Of a stretch of DNA of 16,022 nt, positions 6,713 through 15,772 are shown in pieces. The notes under the pieces were generated by a model. The model saw nothing but the letters and a program-made list of their open reading frames with translations. It ran no database searches and had not been told where the DNA came from. Within the stretch, counting starts at the first letter, position 1. Every line of letters starts with the position of its first letter. Location of the stretch: the NCBI GenBank assembly GCA_001969505.1, contig LSSK01000549.1, forward strand, positions 1-16,022, given 5' to 3'. The DNA comes from Zancudomyces culisetae. Taxonomy: Eukaryota > Kickxellomycota > Harpellomycetes > Harpellales > Legeriomycetaceae. The translations under genes and the position numbers were made by a program.

Positions 6713-8003
6713 AAGATTGAAATTAATTAAAAAAAATATGGTAAATAAATGGTGAATGAAATCCAGAATTAACAGGGTTATGAGCATATGTAATGGAATA
6801 TACGGATGAATAAGCATTAAAGTAAACGTAAACTGTACTCAGCGTTGTATCAAAATAAAATAAAACTAAAAAACTCTCCCTTTCTTCAATAAACATTGGT
6901 TTTAAGACTTTGAATAAATACGTTTCACCAGAATGAAGGTGAAAAATATCGAGGTTGATGGATAATCAACAGATATGAGTGTGGTGTAAATGAGAACTAA
7001 CCAAGCCGGAAAAGGTATTTGTGTTATTTTTGTTTTTGTTTTTTTGTTTTTGTTTTTACATAACCTTTACAAGAGTTTGGGGAAATGTAAAACAAAATAT
7101 AATACATCGTCTATTGGAGTCAACCATATTTCATTTCTGCTTTTTCTTTTTATCTTTTAGTAGCTGTTGGGTAGTGTATCTTCCATTAAAAAAGTGTGTA
7201 TTACATCATCGTTTTTCTTTTGCATTGTTTTACTTTTGTTGCAGTTTCGTCATCTTGTATCAACACAGTGGTTATACAATTCTTAAATCTCTGTACTTTT
7301 ATTTAATCAACTGAAAAGGAGGCGCGAGGGCCATTTTAATCAATCAATCATAATTTTAATAAACTAATGAGAATTGATAATGAAGGACCAACCTAGTCCA
7401 TTTAGAGAACATTCCAGCCTCCCAAAATAATGTAACTAACTAAAAAGTATCTACATAACTAGGCATTTATTTATAAGACAAAGAATATCCAATGCGTTCA
7501 ATATAAAAGCAAAATGTGTTCTTGTATATCAAGTGGAGGGACATGGTCACAAGGACATGGTTAATTTTGTAATTGGAACATGGTGATCCAATATTAATGA
7601 AGCGTTGATTGAAACCAACATACAATTCATGTAACGCTCTTATTCCACTGGAACCCAATTGGTCTAGATTGCCCCCAGATCCCCTAATTAATTAGCTATT
7701 TCCGAAATGCATCTTTCCCACCCTTTTTATCTTTCCCACCCTCTCTCCTCTCTTCCCCCCTCTCATCATATTTTTCGATATTATTCTTAAAGCGAATTAT
7801 ATGTTTGAAGTCCAGAAGTAAAAATGAAACAAAACGAAAATAAATAAATTTAGACAACAGCTTTTTGGCATTTTCTCACGTTATCACATGGGCTGGAGCA
7901 AATAGTATTTCGCAAACACTGTAAACATCTTGTAGTTCCGCCCTATCTTTAGCTGTCTTTACTATTCTCTTCTCGACCCTTCTCACTCTCCCTTGGTTTT
8001 TAC

Positions 8004-8064
8004 AAAGCGCATAAAATTATATGAAAGTGGAAGAAGAAGAGCAAGTTTGTTGTTTATGCGCTTT
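8004..8064. promoter_or_regulatory. 12-bp perfect inverted repeat upstream of HPD
   Basis: AAAGCGCATAAA at 8004-8015 is matched exactly by its reverse complement at 8053-8064, with a 37-base spacer. It ends 11 bases before the probable HPD TATA box. The position suggests a paired operator for an HPD regulator; the factor is unknown. Confidence 0.6.
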
Positions 8065-8075
8065 AGCAATAAAGT

Positions 8076-8082
8076 ATAAATA
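8076..8082 (+). promoter_or_regulatory. Candidate TATA box of HPD
   Basis: TATAAAT in an otherwise mixed context, about 220 bases before the ATG at 8300. It implies a leader of roughly 190 bases if it is used alone. Confidence 0.5.
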
Positions 8083-8299
8083 CATACCAAAAGTTGACCA
8101 AGTTCTTGTTTCCTTGCATTGAATCACTTTGAATTAGGTATTTTCTATTAGTTTAAGAACCAGCTTTTTTTTTGGTATTTTTAAACTTTGAATAGATTTG
8201 ATTATTAAAGGTGTAATACTTTTGAACAGAAAAATAAATAAAATTCTACTCGAAATCCCAAGCAGAAAGGAAAAAAAAAAGAGGGAAAAACCTGTGGTA

Positions 8300-9451
8300 A
8301 TGAGACTAGATGAACAAGCCAGTGGACTAAACTTTATAAAATACGAAGCGTTTGACCACGTGACATTGTGGGTGGGCAACGCGAAACAAGCTGCACATTT
8401 CTACTGTTCAACACTTGGGTTTGAACCCCTAGCCTACAGAGGCTTGGAAAATGGCTCACGCGATATTGTATCACACGTAGTGTGTAATGATAATGCCGTC
8501 TTTTGCTTCATGTCAGCACTGAAACCCGGAAACAAGGAGTTTGGAGAGTTTTTGGAAAGACATGGTGATGGTGTCAGAGATATCAGCTTTACCGTGGACA
8601 ACGCAAAGCTTTGCTATGAGACAGCAATAGCACGGGGTGCTACCTCTGTTAAGGAGCCTCACACTCTTGAGGACAAGCATGGAAGCGTCGTTATAGCTAC
8701 TATCAGCCTTTACGATGGAACTCACCACAGTTTCATAGAGAGGAAGAATTACTCTGGCCCATTTCTCCCTGGGTACACTCGTAGTATACCAAACAAAATG
8801 AGCGAGTTCCTTCCAAAAGTAAGCGTCAACTATATTGACCATTGCGTATCCAACCAACCCGATAGCAAGATGCTTGAGGTATGTGAGAAATACGAGAATG
8901 TTCTTGGATTTCACAGATTTTGGTCTGTAGACGACAAAGATATCCACACCCAATACAGCAGTTTGAGATCGACTGTAATGGCGGATGAGGCTGAGCATAT
9001 AAAGATGCCCATTAATGAGCCTGCAAATGGATTAAGAAAGAGTCAGATCGAAGAATTTGTCGAGTACTATGGGGGCCCTGGGATCCAACACATTGCTCTT
9101 AACGTGGATGATGTAATTACAACCGTCACAAACCTGGTGGATAGGGGCTGTGACTTCCTACCAACTCCAAAGTCATACTATGAAAACCTGCGGGAGCGCC
9201 TGGCGGAGAGCGCCGACAGAATGAAAATCAAAGTCACTGAGGATATTAGTGTGCTTGAAAAGCTCAACATTTTGGTTGATTATGACGAGAACGGATACTT
9301 GCTCCAGATCTTTACCAAGCCGTTGCAAGATAGACCAACTCTCTTTATTGAGTTTATCCAGAGAAAGAACCACAATGGTTTTGGTGCGGGAAATTTCAAA
9401 TCACTATTTGAGTCGATTGAAAGAGAACAAGAAAAAAGAGGAAACTTATGA
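8300..9451 (+). CDS. HPD: 4-hydroxyphenylpyruvate dioxygenase
   Basis: Fe(II)-dependent, alpha-keto-acid oxygenase that converts 4-hydroxyphenylpyruvate and O2 to homogentisate and CO2, the second step of tyrosine breakdown. The ATG at 8300 gives 383 residues, the normal fungal length; the open frame runs further upstream but without an ATG. Two vicinal-oxygen-chelate domains are visible: the N-terminal one (about 15-160, opening with DHVTLWVGNAKQAAHFYCSTLGF) and the catalytic C-terminal one (about 175-365). The iron triad is His181 (NYIDHCV), His264 (GIQHIALN) and Glu351 (LFIEFIQR). Gln336 and Phe338 (LLQIFTK) line the substrate pocket in the family. The C-terminal gating helix GFGAGNFKSLFESIEREQEKRG is intact. 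All key residues are present, so the enzyme should be active. The gene is intronless, unlike ARO7 upstream. AATAAA follows at 9612-9617. Confidence 0.97.
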   Translation: MRLDEQASGLNFIKYEAFDHVTLWVGNAKQAAHFYCSTLGFEPLAYRGLENGSRDIVSHVVCNDNAVFCFMSALKPGNKEFGEFLERHGDGVRDISFTVDNAKLCYETAIARGATSVKEPHTLEDKHGSVVIATISLYDGTHHSFIERKNYSGPFLPGYTRSIPNKMSEFLPKVSVNYIDHCVSNQPDSKMLEVCEKYENVLGFHRFWSVDDKDIHTQYSSLRSTVMADEAEHIKMPINEPANGLRKSQIEEFVEYYGGPGIQHIALNVDDVITTVTNLVDRGCDFLPTPKSYYENLRERLAESADRMKIKVTEDISVLEKLNILVDYDENGYLLQIFTKPLQDRPTLFIEFIQRKNHNGFGAGNFKSLFESIEREQEKRGNL

Positions 9452-10504
9452 GCTTTTTCTCTTTTTTTTCATTCAGTTTTCCACCCAGTTTAGTTTTAGT
9501 TTCAACGATTTTTTCTTTTGATTTTTTCTTGTTGAGTACTAGCTGGTATTTCAGTTTGATCTTAACCTGCCATGTAGTTACATTGGCTGGCTTAAACTTG
9601 ATATTGCGCATTTAATAAAGCGTTTTTCCCTAATAACCATGAAAAACCCCGCTTTTGTTTGTCTCGAAAAAGGAATGTTTCCACAAAACCATGTTGGTTA
9701 GTTGCATCTTTCATTTCACCTTTTCCTTTTCACTTTCCTTTTTCTTCTTCCCTCCCCCCCCCCAACAAAAAAAAGCGTGTGGTGGATGTGATATAGTATT
9801 ATAGTTTTGATAATCTTCACTGCTTTATATTTTATAGTTACACCTCTTGATTACATGTTTATTGGAAAAGTGAAGACGAATGCTTAGGAAATGCAACTTT
9901 ACAAAATTCAAAGCCAAATAAAACCGTTAGGTCTCATTATCTTGGATAAAATGGAAAGACTTCCATTCCATTTTGGTCAGAACAGCAGGGTATTTTACAT
10001 AATTCAGCTTTTCCAAAAAAGGAAATACACTAAAACTGAAGAAGGAAGAGTGAAGACGTGATTCAAAAGTACGAAAGAGAAGAAAATGGATGTCATCCCT
10101 GCATCACAATGTTGCCTACTTGGGCCACTTTTATTGGTATTGATGCTGCTGATTTTAAAAATGTCGTTTGATGAGTGATTTAAAGCACTTTGAACCTGCA
10201 TAAAACAAGAGAAAAGTCGGATATAAAGGCGCGTTGGGATTGATAGTACTCAACTCAAGGCATTCGACTGGCGTGTTTATTTTATGTCAGGTAGAGCATT
10301 TGCAAGTGCCTGCGTGTGTGTGTGTATGTATGTGTTTTTGTTTTATTTAAATACTTCCTTGTTTGTTCTCAACACCATAAATAACCAAACGGTTAACACA
10401 ATTTAATACCATTTAAATCCTTATAACACAGGGATTCGTGGATATGAAGCTTACTTGACCAAAGATATCACCCATAGCTACAAATAAGATTTCTGAAAAT
10501 AAAG
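9452..10504. other. Intergenic region between HPD and the transcription-factor gene
   Basis: No gene is supported. Contents: the HPD 3' end with AATAAA (9612-9617), a long C run near 9753-9763, a small hairpin (AATGGAA/TTCCATT, 9950-9967, 4-base loop), a TATA box at 10222, a GT run (about 10312-10334) and AACACAG at about 10425-10431, a possible 5' UTR intron acceptor. A 65-residue open frame on the - strand (10201-10004) has an ATG and one hydrophobic stretch but resembles nothing known. Cys-rich exons that could supply a zinc cluster to the next gene were looked for and not seen. Confidence 0.55.
10222..10228 (+). promoter_or_regulatory. Candidate TATA box of the transcription-factor gene
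   Basis: TATAAAG followed by a GC-containing stretch, about 280 bases before the ATG at 10505. The long distance fits a leader that is itself spliced (possible donor GTATGT near 10325, acceptor CACAG at 10431). Confidence 0.4.
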
Positions 10505-12548
10505 ATGGAGTTAGAAAACGATAAACCTAAAAACTGTGGCAGCAGACTTGATCCAAACGGAAACAACACAAGAACGAATACCATAAACGCAATCAACAAA
10601 AAAATAACAAATATTGAGGAGTATTTAGTTGGGGTTGATCTCTTGATACGGAAAGGCAGAAAAACGGCTTTATTGAAAGACATCTTGAAGCAAAAGGAAA
10701 TATCTAGTAGTGAGAAAACTGGCACTAACTATGAACTATGCAGTTGGGAAAACTACATAGATAAACTGCCAAACACCAACGATCCAAATGAGCATATAAA
10801 ACTGATGGAGTTTGAAGACACTCTATTCGAGCTGATGTACAAAATACCAGTAATGATGATTCCATTGAGGATAACAGCGATTTTAAACAGCTTCTTGGAG
10901 AAAAGGCTGCCAGATGTATTTTTATACTCTATTTTAGCAAGCGGGGGCAAAGAAGAAAAATTTAAAGGCAACCGTGTTTGTGAGAGGGAGATCTATGCAG
11001 CGAAAGCAAACAAACTGCTTAGGAAAAGTATTTTTTCTACAGACCCGTACTATATTTGGTCATGTCTCATAATGACTGCGTACCAATGGAGAAAAGGGGC
11101 AATTGGAGCCGCTAACGATAATTTAGGTGAGATTGATGTTACACTAATCACTATGCTTGGTTTTGATGTTGATGTTGATGTTGATGTTGATGTTGATTTT
11201 AACCGTGTTGGATAGTATACTATACTTATTACTTACATTAATATCCATAATTTGTTTAGAAACTGCGATAAAGTAAGTTGGTTAATTTTTGGCTCTACTT
11301 TACAATATACTTTCTACTCTTTTCTAACAACCAACTAAATACAACCATTTATATAGCGGAATTAAAAGAGCAAAATATAATTTTCTGGACAATCAATTTG
11401 TAAGACCAACAAAAATACTGTCAGAAGAGGGAAAAGAGTTTATAAGACGAGTTGTTTGGGTTGCAGTGTTTTCAGTAAGAATTCACACAATGGTATCAGG
11501 TAGAATCTCATATATTAGCAATTCAGATATTCAAATAAAATATCCCACAAACGACTTCTTTTGGAGATATGGAGGTAACGCAAAAAGCTGCAGCGAAAGA
11601 GTTAAACGTCTGAACAGCTTTATAGCGACTACAACCCCGCCTCAAGTTGGCCAAATTAGCAATATGATTGAACCCGGGATATACTCTACACTATTTAAGA
11701 TGTTAAAGTTTATAGGTGTGCTGCTTGAGTATGTGAACAAGATTTGTCTTAAAAAATCACTGACAGGCAGTACTTTTACTTTGAAAAGGTTTGTGTACGA
11801 TCCAGTGGAGTTTGATTCATACGTAGTTTTCATGAAGAGGTTGAAGGTCGAGATCGAGTCTTATGAACTTCCAGATGTATACGATAACAGCCTAATCAAT
11901 GCTAGCAATAATGGTGATGTAGAGGAAGGCCAGAGGGAAGCAAAACCAGTCGAGTTGTTGCTACTGTACCTCTACCACAACGCACTGAATATTTTTCTAC
12001 ATCAACTGAATATTGTTAAGCCAAAGTCGAGGGGTATTTCAGGTGCCCGTGTGCGAAACTCAAAGAACGTATGCATCGAGTCTGCCATAAAAATTGCAGA
12101 AATATTTGAAAAAGATATAGTGAAAATTCCAGAATACTACAGAGGACCACACCTTACCGTTTGGGCTTTCTTTGGACTTGTGGTGCTAATAAATGTCAGA
12201 AACCTAACTGACCATCCTAATTACAAAAAAATCAGATCCTCATACGATTATCTCTTGGAAATACTCAAAAAATACTCAGCCTACTACCAATTTACAAGCT
12301 ATCTGCTCGGATATCTGGACAAGCTGGTGGTTGTAAAAGCATCCGTTTGCCTTCACAATGAGCAGTACCCCGATGAGATAAGACTTATGCATGAATATGC
12401 AATTACTTCGAGTGATCTTAATCACTGGATAATTCCCAAGGATTTTATTAACATGAGCAAACACTGTTGCAGCTCACAGCCAAACTGCAACAAAAGGTCT
12501 GCAAGGCTTAATGCCTTTTTTTTCAAAAAGAAAAAGAAACGGTCATAA
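10505..12548 (+). CDS. Fungal-specific transcription-factor-domain protein without visible zinc cluster
   Basis: Probable nuclear regulator of the fungal Zn2Cys6 superfamily. Simplest model: exons 10505-11214 and 11357-12548 (GTATAC donor, ATATAG acceptor with ACTAAAT branch site), giving 633 residues. The middle homology (Fungal_trans) region spans roughly 100-420. Exon 1 contributes KLMEFEDTLFELMYKIP and the helix YYIWSCLIMTAYQWRKG; exon 2 contributes GIKRAKYNFLDNQ and the signature RRVVWVAVFSVRIHTMVSGR from Arg267. No Cys-x2-Cys-x6-Cys pattern exists in the N-terminal 100 residues or in readable upstream exons, so the DNA-binding domain is missing, unannotatable here or lost. A C-terminal KR...KKKKKR tail (about 616-632) looks like a bipartite nuclear signal. 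A Cys-rich patch (HCCSSQPNC) near the end is not a zinc-cluster pattern. The splice between 11165 and 11357 is uncertain: a 13-base microexon at 11260-11272 is an alternative. Its target is unknown; HPD is the upstream neighbour. Confidence 0.75.
11165..11197 (+). repeat. In-frame (GATGTT)5 repeat coding for Asp-Val
   Basis: Five perfect GATGTT units and a trailing GAT give a (DV)5D stretch at residues 221-231 of the transcription-factor protein, directly before the probable exon end. Copy-number change would add or remove DV pairs without shifting the frame. Confidence 0.9.
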
Positions 12549-13116
12549 AAATAAAGGGCGTTAAATATTCTTTAGAAGGTTGAGGGATGTAGTGGTGGTT
12601 TTAAACGCAAAAAATTATATTCGAAGTGTTATCCAGAATGGGTTGTAATTATTGTTTATATTTAACTTTAGTTTTAGTTTTAGTCTTGTAGTATTTATTT
12701 TACTGCCAAATAGTAAGAATTGGAGGATTAAAAATGGTTAAAACCCCACCAAGGCAGGTAAGGGAGAATAAGAGAGAAAAGATTGTTGGTTAGTTAGAGG
12801 TATCCAAGATTGTGTACAGTGCTGACTACATCTTGTACTCACGATCCATCCAGGTTGGTTGTGTAACTTGCAAATCCTGACTACTGTTTAATATATTTGC
12901 GCTAGTAGTCAGAAAATTTTTTCTTTCAGCTTCAGCACTAGCAAAGTGCAGAAAAAAAAATATAGATCGATTTCTCTGCAAATCAGTTTCTAGTATTTCC
13001 CATTTAATATTTAAAGAAAAAAAAAATTTTTTTTTCCATGTTAATTGTATATAATAGTTAGTTAATAGTAATAGACATTTCAAAAGTGAATGAAAAGTTC
13101 ACGAGCAATTTAGAAA
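12549..13116. promoter_or_regulatory. Intergenic region and RRP7 promoter
   Basis: AATAAA at 12550-12555 lies directly behind the stop of the upstream gene. The rest holds a 9-bp hairpin (12877-12912), an AGAAAATTTTTTC element (12911-12923, about 195 bases before the RRP7 ATG) and an A10T9 tract (13017-13035, about 85 bases before it). The last two resemble the yeast RRPE box of ribosome-biogenesis genes. A - strand open frame at about 12826-12960 ends in a protein-like peptide but has no credible start. Confidence 0.5.
12877..12912. repeat. 9-bp perfect hairpin CTGACTACT/AGTAGTCAG
   Basis: Arms at 12877-12885 and 12904-12912 with an 18-base AT-rich loop. A further direct copy of CTGACTAC sits at 12822-12829, making three copies of the word within 91 bases. 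It could be a repeated protein site or an RNA hairpin in a leader or 3' UTR. Confidence 0.6.
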
Positions 13117-14205
13117 ATGGCCAAGATAAATAAAAAAACCATCCCAGAGGAAGCGAAAAACAAAAAGATTTCGGCAAAGGAAAAGGGAAATGAAAAGACA
13201 GCTAAAAGAGAGCTTAGTGTTAACGGGTACACAATAATCCCGATTCTACAAAACACCAAGAATCCCGAAATAAGGAGCTACATATATGTCAAACAGCACA
13301 GTAACGGAAATATGGCTGGAGAAATGAATTTCCCAGAGAACAGAACCCTGTTTGTGTATAATTTACCAGTGTATAGTACTAAAAAGGATGTAGAGATGGT
13401 ATTTAGAAAATTAGCTGGAGTAAAGGTTGTAGAAGTGTTTTTCAATGGCATAATCGGAGTCGATGGTATAAATAACGAGGGAGAAAAATGGAAAATACTA
13501 GAAAATCTTAAAGCCAAGGAAAAGGAGGCAGCCAACGCGTCTGGGAAAAGACGACGAGGAAAGAGAGATGCTGGAAAAAACAAAACCGAAGGTGGTGTGG
13601 ATAGTAAGGGAATCCAGCGAATAGAATCAGGAAGTACAGCCCATGTTGTACTAGCAAAAACAGAGGATATAGAAAAGGTTTTGTGTTCTGTCATGGATGA
13701 AAAAAGGATCCCAGTTGTCTGGAGGGCAGAAGATGGTAAAGATGTGGAGGAGTATCGAGGAATCCAAAGATACAAGTTCGAATACCAGAAAATAAGACCA
13801 GAATTAGATACTGTACAAAAGGAGGTCGATCTATTTATGCAAAAATTCGAGGCTGCTGAATACGAGAGAGAAAAGGCAATCAGTGCTCAAAGAAACGTTC
13901 CAGATGAGGACGGCTTTGTTACAGTTTCGTATTCCAACAAGAATAGAAAGGGTGCGTTTGATTCTATGGGTGGTGCAAACGCTGATATTTCAATGGTGAC
14001 AGGCTCTTCAATGACAGTGACAGGGAATAAAGCTCTTTCTGAAAAACTTGCAGCCAAGAAAAAGAAAATGGAACATGCTACATTTTACCGCTGGCAGCAA
14101 AGAGAAAACAAAAAGCAGGAAATCAACGATCTCAGAAAGAAATTTGAGGACGATAAAGCCAAAATCGAACAGCTCAAGGCCAAGAGACGATTTAAACCCT
14201 ACTAG
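13117..14205 (+). CDS. RRP7: Ribosomal RNA-processing protein 7
   Basis: Nucleolar component of the small-subunit processome, needed for 18S maturation and 40S assembly; in yeast it works in the UtpC/CK2 subcomplex. The protein has 362 residues, longer than yeast (297), and the gene is intronless. Order: a lysine-rich start (1-30), NGYTIIPILQ with an IYVKQH strand, an RRM-like fold opening at NRTLFVYNLP (75-84) and interrupted by a charged insert (GKRRRGKRD, about 144-152) that looks like a nucleolar signal, then STAHVVLAKTEDIEKVL. The Rrp7 C-terminal domain begins at about 215: RPELDTVQKEVDLFMQKFEA, the conserved-type VPDEDGFVTV block, and the diagnostic tail FYRWQQRENKKQ...LKAKRRFKPY (323-362). 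Length excess comes from the low-complexity insert. The start is the first ATG, in good context. Convergent with ELP4, 103 bases between stops. Confidence 0.95.
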   Translation: MAKINKKTIPEEAKNKKISAKEKGNEKTAKRELSVNGYTIIPILQNTKNPEIRSYIYVKQHSNGNMAGEMNFPENRTLFVYNLPVYSTKKDVEMVFRKLAGVKVVEVFFNGIIGVDGINNEGEKWKILENLKAKEKEAANASGKRRRGKRDAGKNKTEGGVDSKGIQRIESGSTAHVVLAKTEDIEKVLCSVMDEKRIPVVWRAEDGKDVEEYRGIQRYKFEYQKIRPELDTVQKEVDLFMQKFEAAEYEREKAISAQRNVPDEDGFVTVSYSNKNRKGAFDSMGGANADISMVTGSSMTVTGNKALSEKLAAKKKKMEHATFYRWQQRENKKQEINDLRKKFEDDKAKIEQLKAKRRFKPY

Positions 14206-14308
14206 GAAGTTTATACATTTATTTAGACTGTTTTTGTTTGTGTAAATATCTGTTTTGTTTTGGTTAAAGTTTACAGAAAATCATACCAAAGAATAATTAA
14301 ATGGCAAG
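14206..14308. terminator. Convergent RRP7/ELP4 3' spacer
   Basis: Only 103 bases separate the stops of two converging genes. The - strand has AATAAA at 14223-14218, just 13 bases beyond the RRP7 stop, so ELP4 transcripts probably run into RRP7 3' UTR sequence. The + strand has an AATTAAAT word near 14295. The 3' UTRs of the two messages are expected to overlap. Confidence 0.5.
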
Positions 14309-15772
14309 CTAGAAATCAGTAACACTCTGTGATAAGTTGGATTGTCGTTGAGAGAGTTTTGTTGTAAGTCTATTAGGAACACCTGTAGCCGAAGAATTGG
14401 AGCCACTACTGGCGCTATCAGGAACTCTTCTTTCGCTTGTCCCACCTTCTATGGGCAAGTGGTAGGTTTCGATAGAAAATTTCTTTTTCTTCAGCTTGAA
14501 TGCTAGGTTGTTTTCGGATCCGCCGCTTCCTTCAGACTTCAAAAGCGATGTCTTATCGGCGATTGGAAACATGGAATTCAGACTAAAGTTTTTGTGGATA
14601 TGGAAGAATCCATGGTACTCATTGCTTTGGTTGCTGATGACATTTCGTGTTTTTTGAGTTTTCAGGATCGCCAACTCGCCACACTCTGCCCCTATTTACA
14701 TAAGTAAAGGTGTAAACAAGCTTCGCATGTGTTTATGAACAAAAATAAACTAAATAGTTTTAAAAAAATACCTTCAAAGGATTCAAGCTCAACAACCGCA
14801 TCGCATTGATGTTCAATTCGTCGAACTATTGTTTGGCGCTGTTCTGAACCAGTGTCTTTGTACAGGCTGACTGGAAGACTCAACATACACACTGCCCTGT
14901 TGCTCTTTCGTAGTAGACCGCGTAGGGAGTGCAGAAATACCAACAACTCTTTATCGCCGTTGTCTTGGCCCCAGAACAGGGATCCTATCGAGTGAATCGA
15001 TATTCTTACAATTGCGTTTTGTTCTTGCTGCCTTTCTATAAAAGATGCAATTTTCCCATAGATAGCACCATACACACTCTGACCGTCTTTCTCCGCCTCT
15101 ATCGATAGTTTAAAGACATCAATGGTATCGATCTTTGCTGCGTCTAATCCATCTTTCCCAATGGTTTTTGTGATATCAAAGCTGTTGCAATATTTATTAT
15201 CGGGATCCTCTATATATTATATGTACGATTGTGTATGTTATGTTTAAATCATCATATATTAAAGCCCAGGATCCAAGTATCCACAGTGAAAATCCCTACT
15301 AAAACTAAGACATACCTTTCAATTCTGCTAAGAGACCCGGTCCTCGGATTTTTTGTAAACTATTATACCTCCATGCGATTTTCATTGAGTCGCCTGTGGC
15401 TCGCCGATCGCTATAATCCTGTCTTGGTTGGTTATTTTCCGGTTTTGGTTTTTCAACTCTCTTTTTCTTTTCTTCGGAAACAGATTCCGGTAGCGATAGC
15501 TCGATTTTGCTATTTAATCCCGGTTTGATCACCAACAATTCCTGCCCATGGCTGACTCCCTGAGATTCAAATAAGGATTGAAGAGTTTTGCTGTAATCGG
15601 TAAGTCGATCTTCCTCTACTAGTATCATTGCACCTACTGGGATTCCTCCGCCCATAACTTCGTCAAATGACAGACATCCTGTTGAGGTTATGTTTAGTTG
15701 ACTTTGTGTCTGGTATCTTGTGCCTGGTATGGGCTTGTTATCTTCGTTTCCCTTTGCCTTTCGAAAACTCAT
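14309..15772 (-). CDS. ELP4: Elongator complex protein 4
   Basis: Subunit of the Elp4-Elp5-Elp6 hetero-hexameric ring that helps Elongator modify wobble uridines of tRNAs (cm5U family) in the cytoplasm. Spliced model on the - strand: exons 15772-15316, 15209-14772 and 14691-14309, with introns of 106 and 80 bases (donors GTATGT and GTATTT, acceptors ATATAG and AAATAG), giving 425 residues, close to human (424) and yeast (456). It has a RecA-like fold without a proper P-loop: TSTGCLSFDEVMGGGIPVGAMILVEED at about 30-55 shows the degenerate Walker A loop typical of Elp4. An acidic/basic linker follows (about 95-130), then AWRYNSLQK at about 136-144, the core in exon 2 (VRISIHSIGSLFW, the Walker-B-like strand VCMLSLPVSL), and the PAXNEB end YHGFFHIHKNFSLNS and LAFKLKKKKFSIETYHLP (325-378). 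The last 40 residues are Ser-rich. ATG at 15772 is the first in frame. Confidence 0.94.

Larger units (their letters stand above)
5773..8299. other. Long intergenic region between ARO7 and HPD
   Basis: About 2.5 kb with no gene I can support. The first part is the ARO7 3' end, with AATAAA at 5851-5856, and pyrimidine tandem repeats. Then follow an inverted repeat (6232-6301), a G-run cluster (6661-6712), an AT-rich stretch with T/G homopolymer-like runs (7021-7060), and the HPD promoter with a second inverted repeat and a TATA box. Candidate open frames (for example 7467-7658 on the - strand) match nothing recognisable. Both strands were read for tRNA A/B boxes without success. Confidence 0.6.

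Noticed and set aside
6990-7306. Two-exon frame starting MRTNQAGK and joined at 7245
   Set aside because: It has good splice signals but yields only 28 residues with no recognisable similarity; kept only as part of the unexplained-region finding.
7467-7658. 63-codon - strand frame
   Set aside because: It has no recognisable family, no clear promoter or splice partners, and is short enough to be chance.
8198-8299. Upstream extension of HPD from a TTG codon
   Set aside because: The extra 34 residues are lysine-rich leader translation without an ATG or strong context, and the 383-residue form already has normal family length.
9950-9967. 7-bp hairpin AATGGAA/TTCCATT as a terminator
   Set aside because: It is too short to distinguish from chance in AT-rich DNA and is not placed at a gene end; the HPD AATAAA lies 330 bases earlier.
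10004-10201. 65-codon - strand frame with a hydrophobic stretch
   Set aside because: It starts with an ATG, but there is no homology I recognise and the hydrophobic part comes from T-rich codons.
13278-13775. 165-codon - strand frame inside RRP7
   Set aside because: It is antisense to a well-conserved coding region and has the Ser/Phe/Leu bias of a shadow frame.
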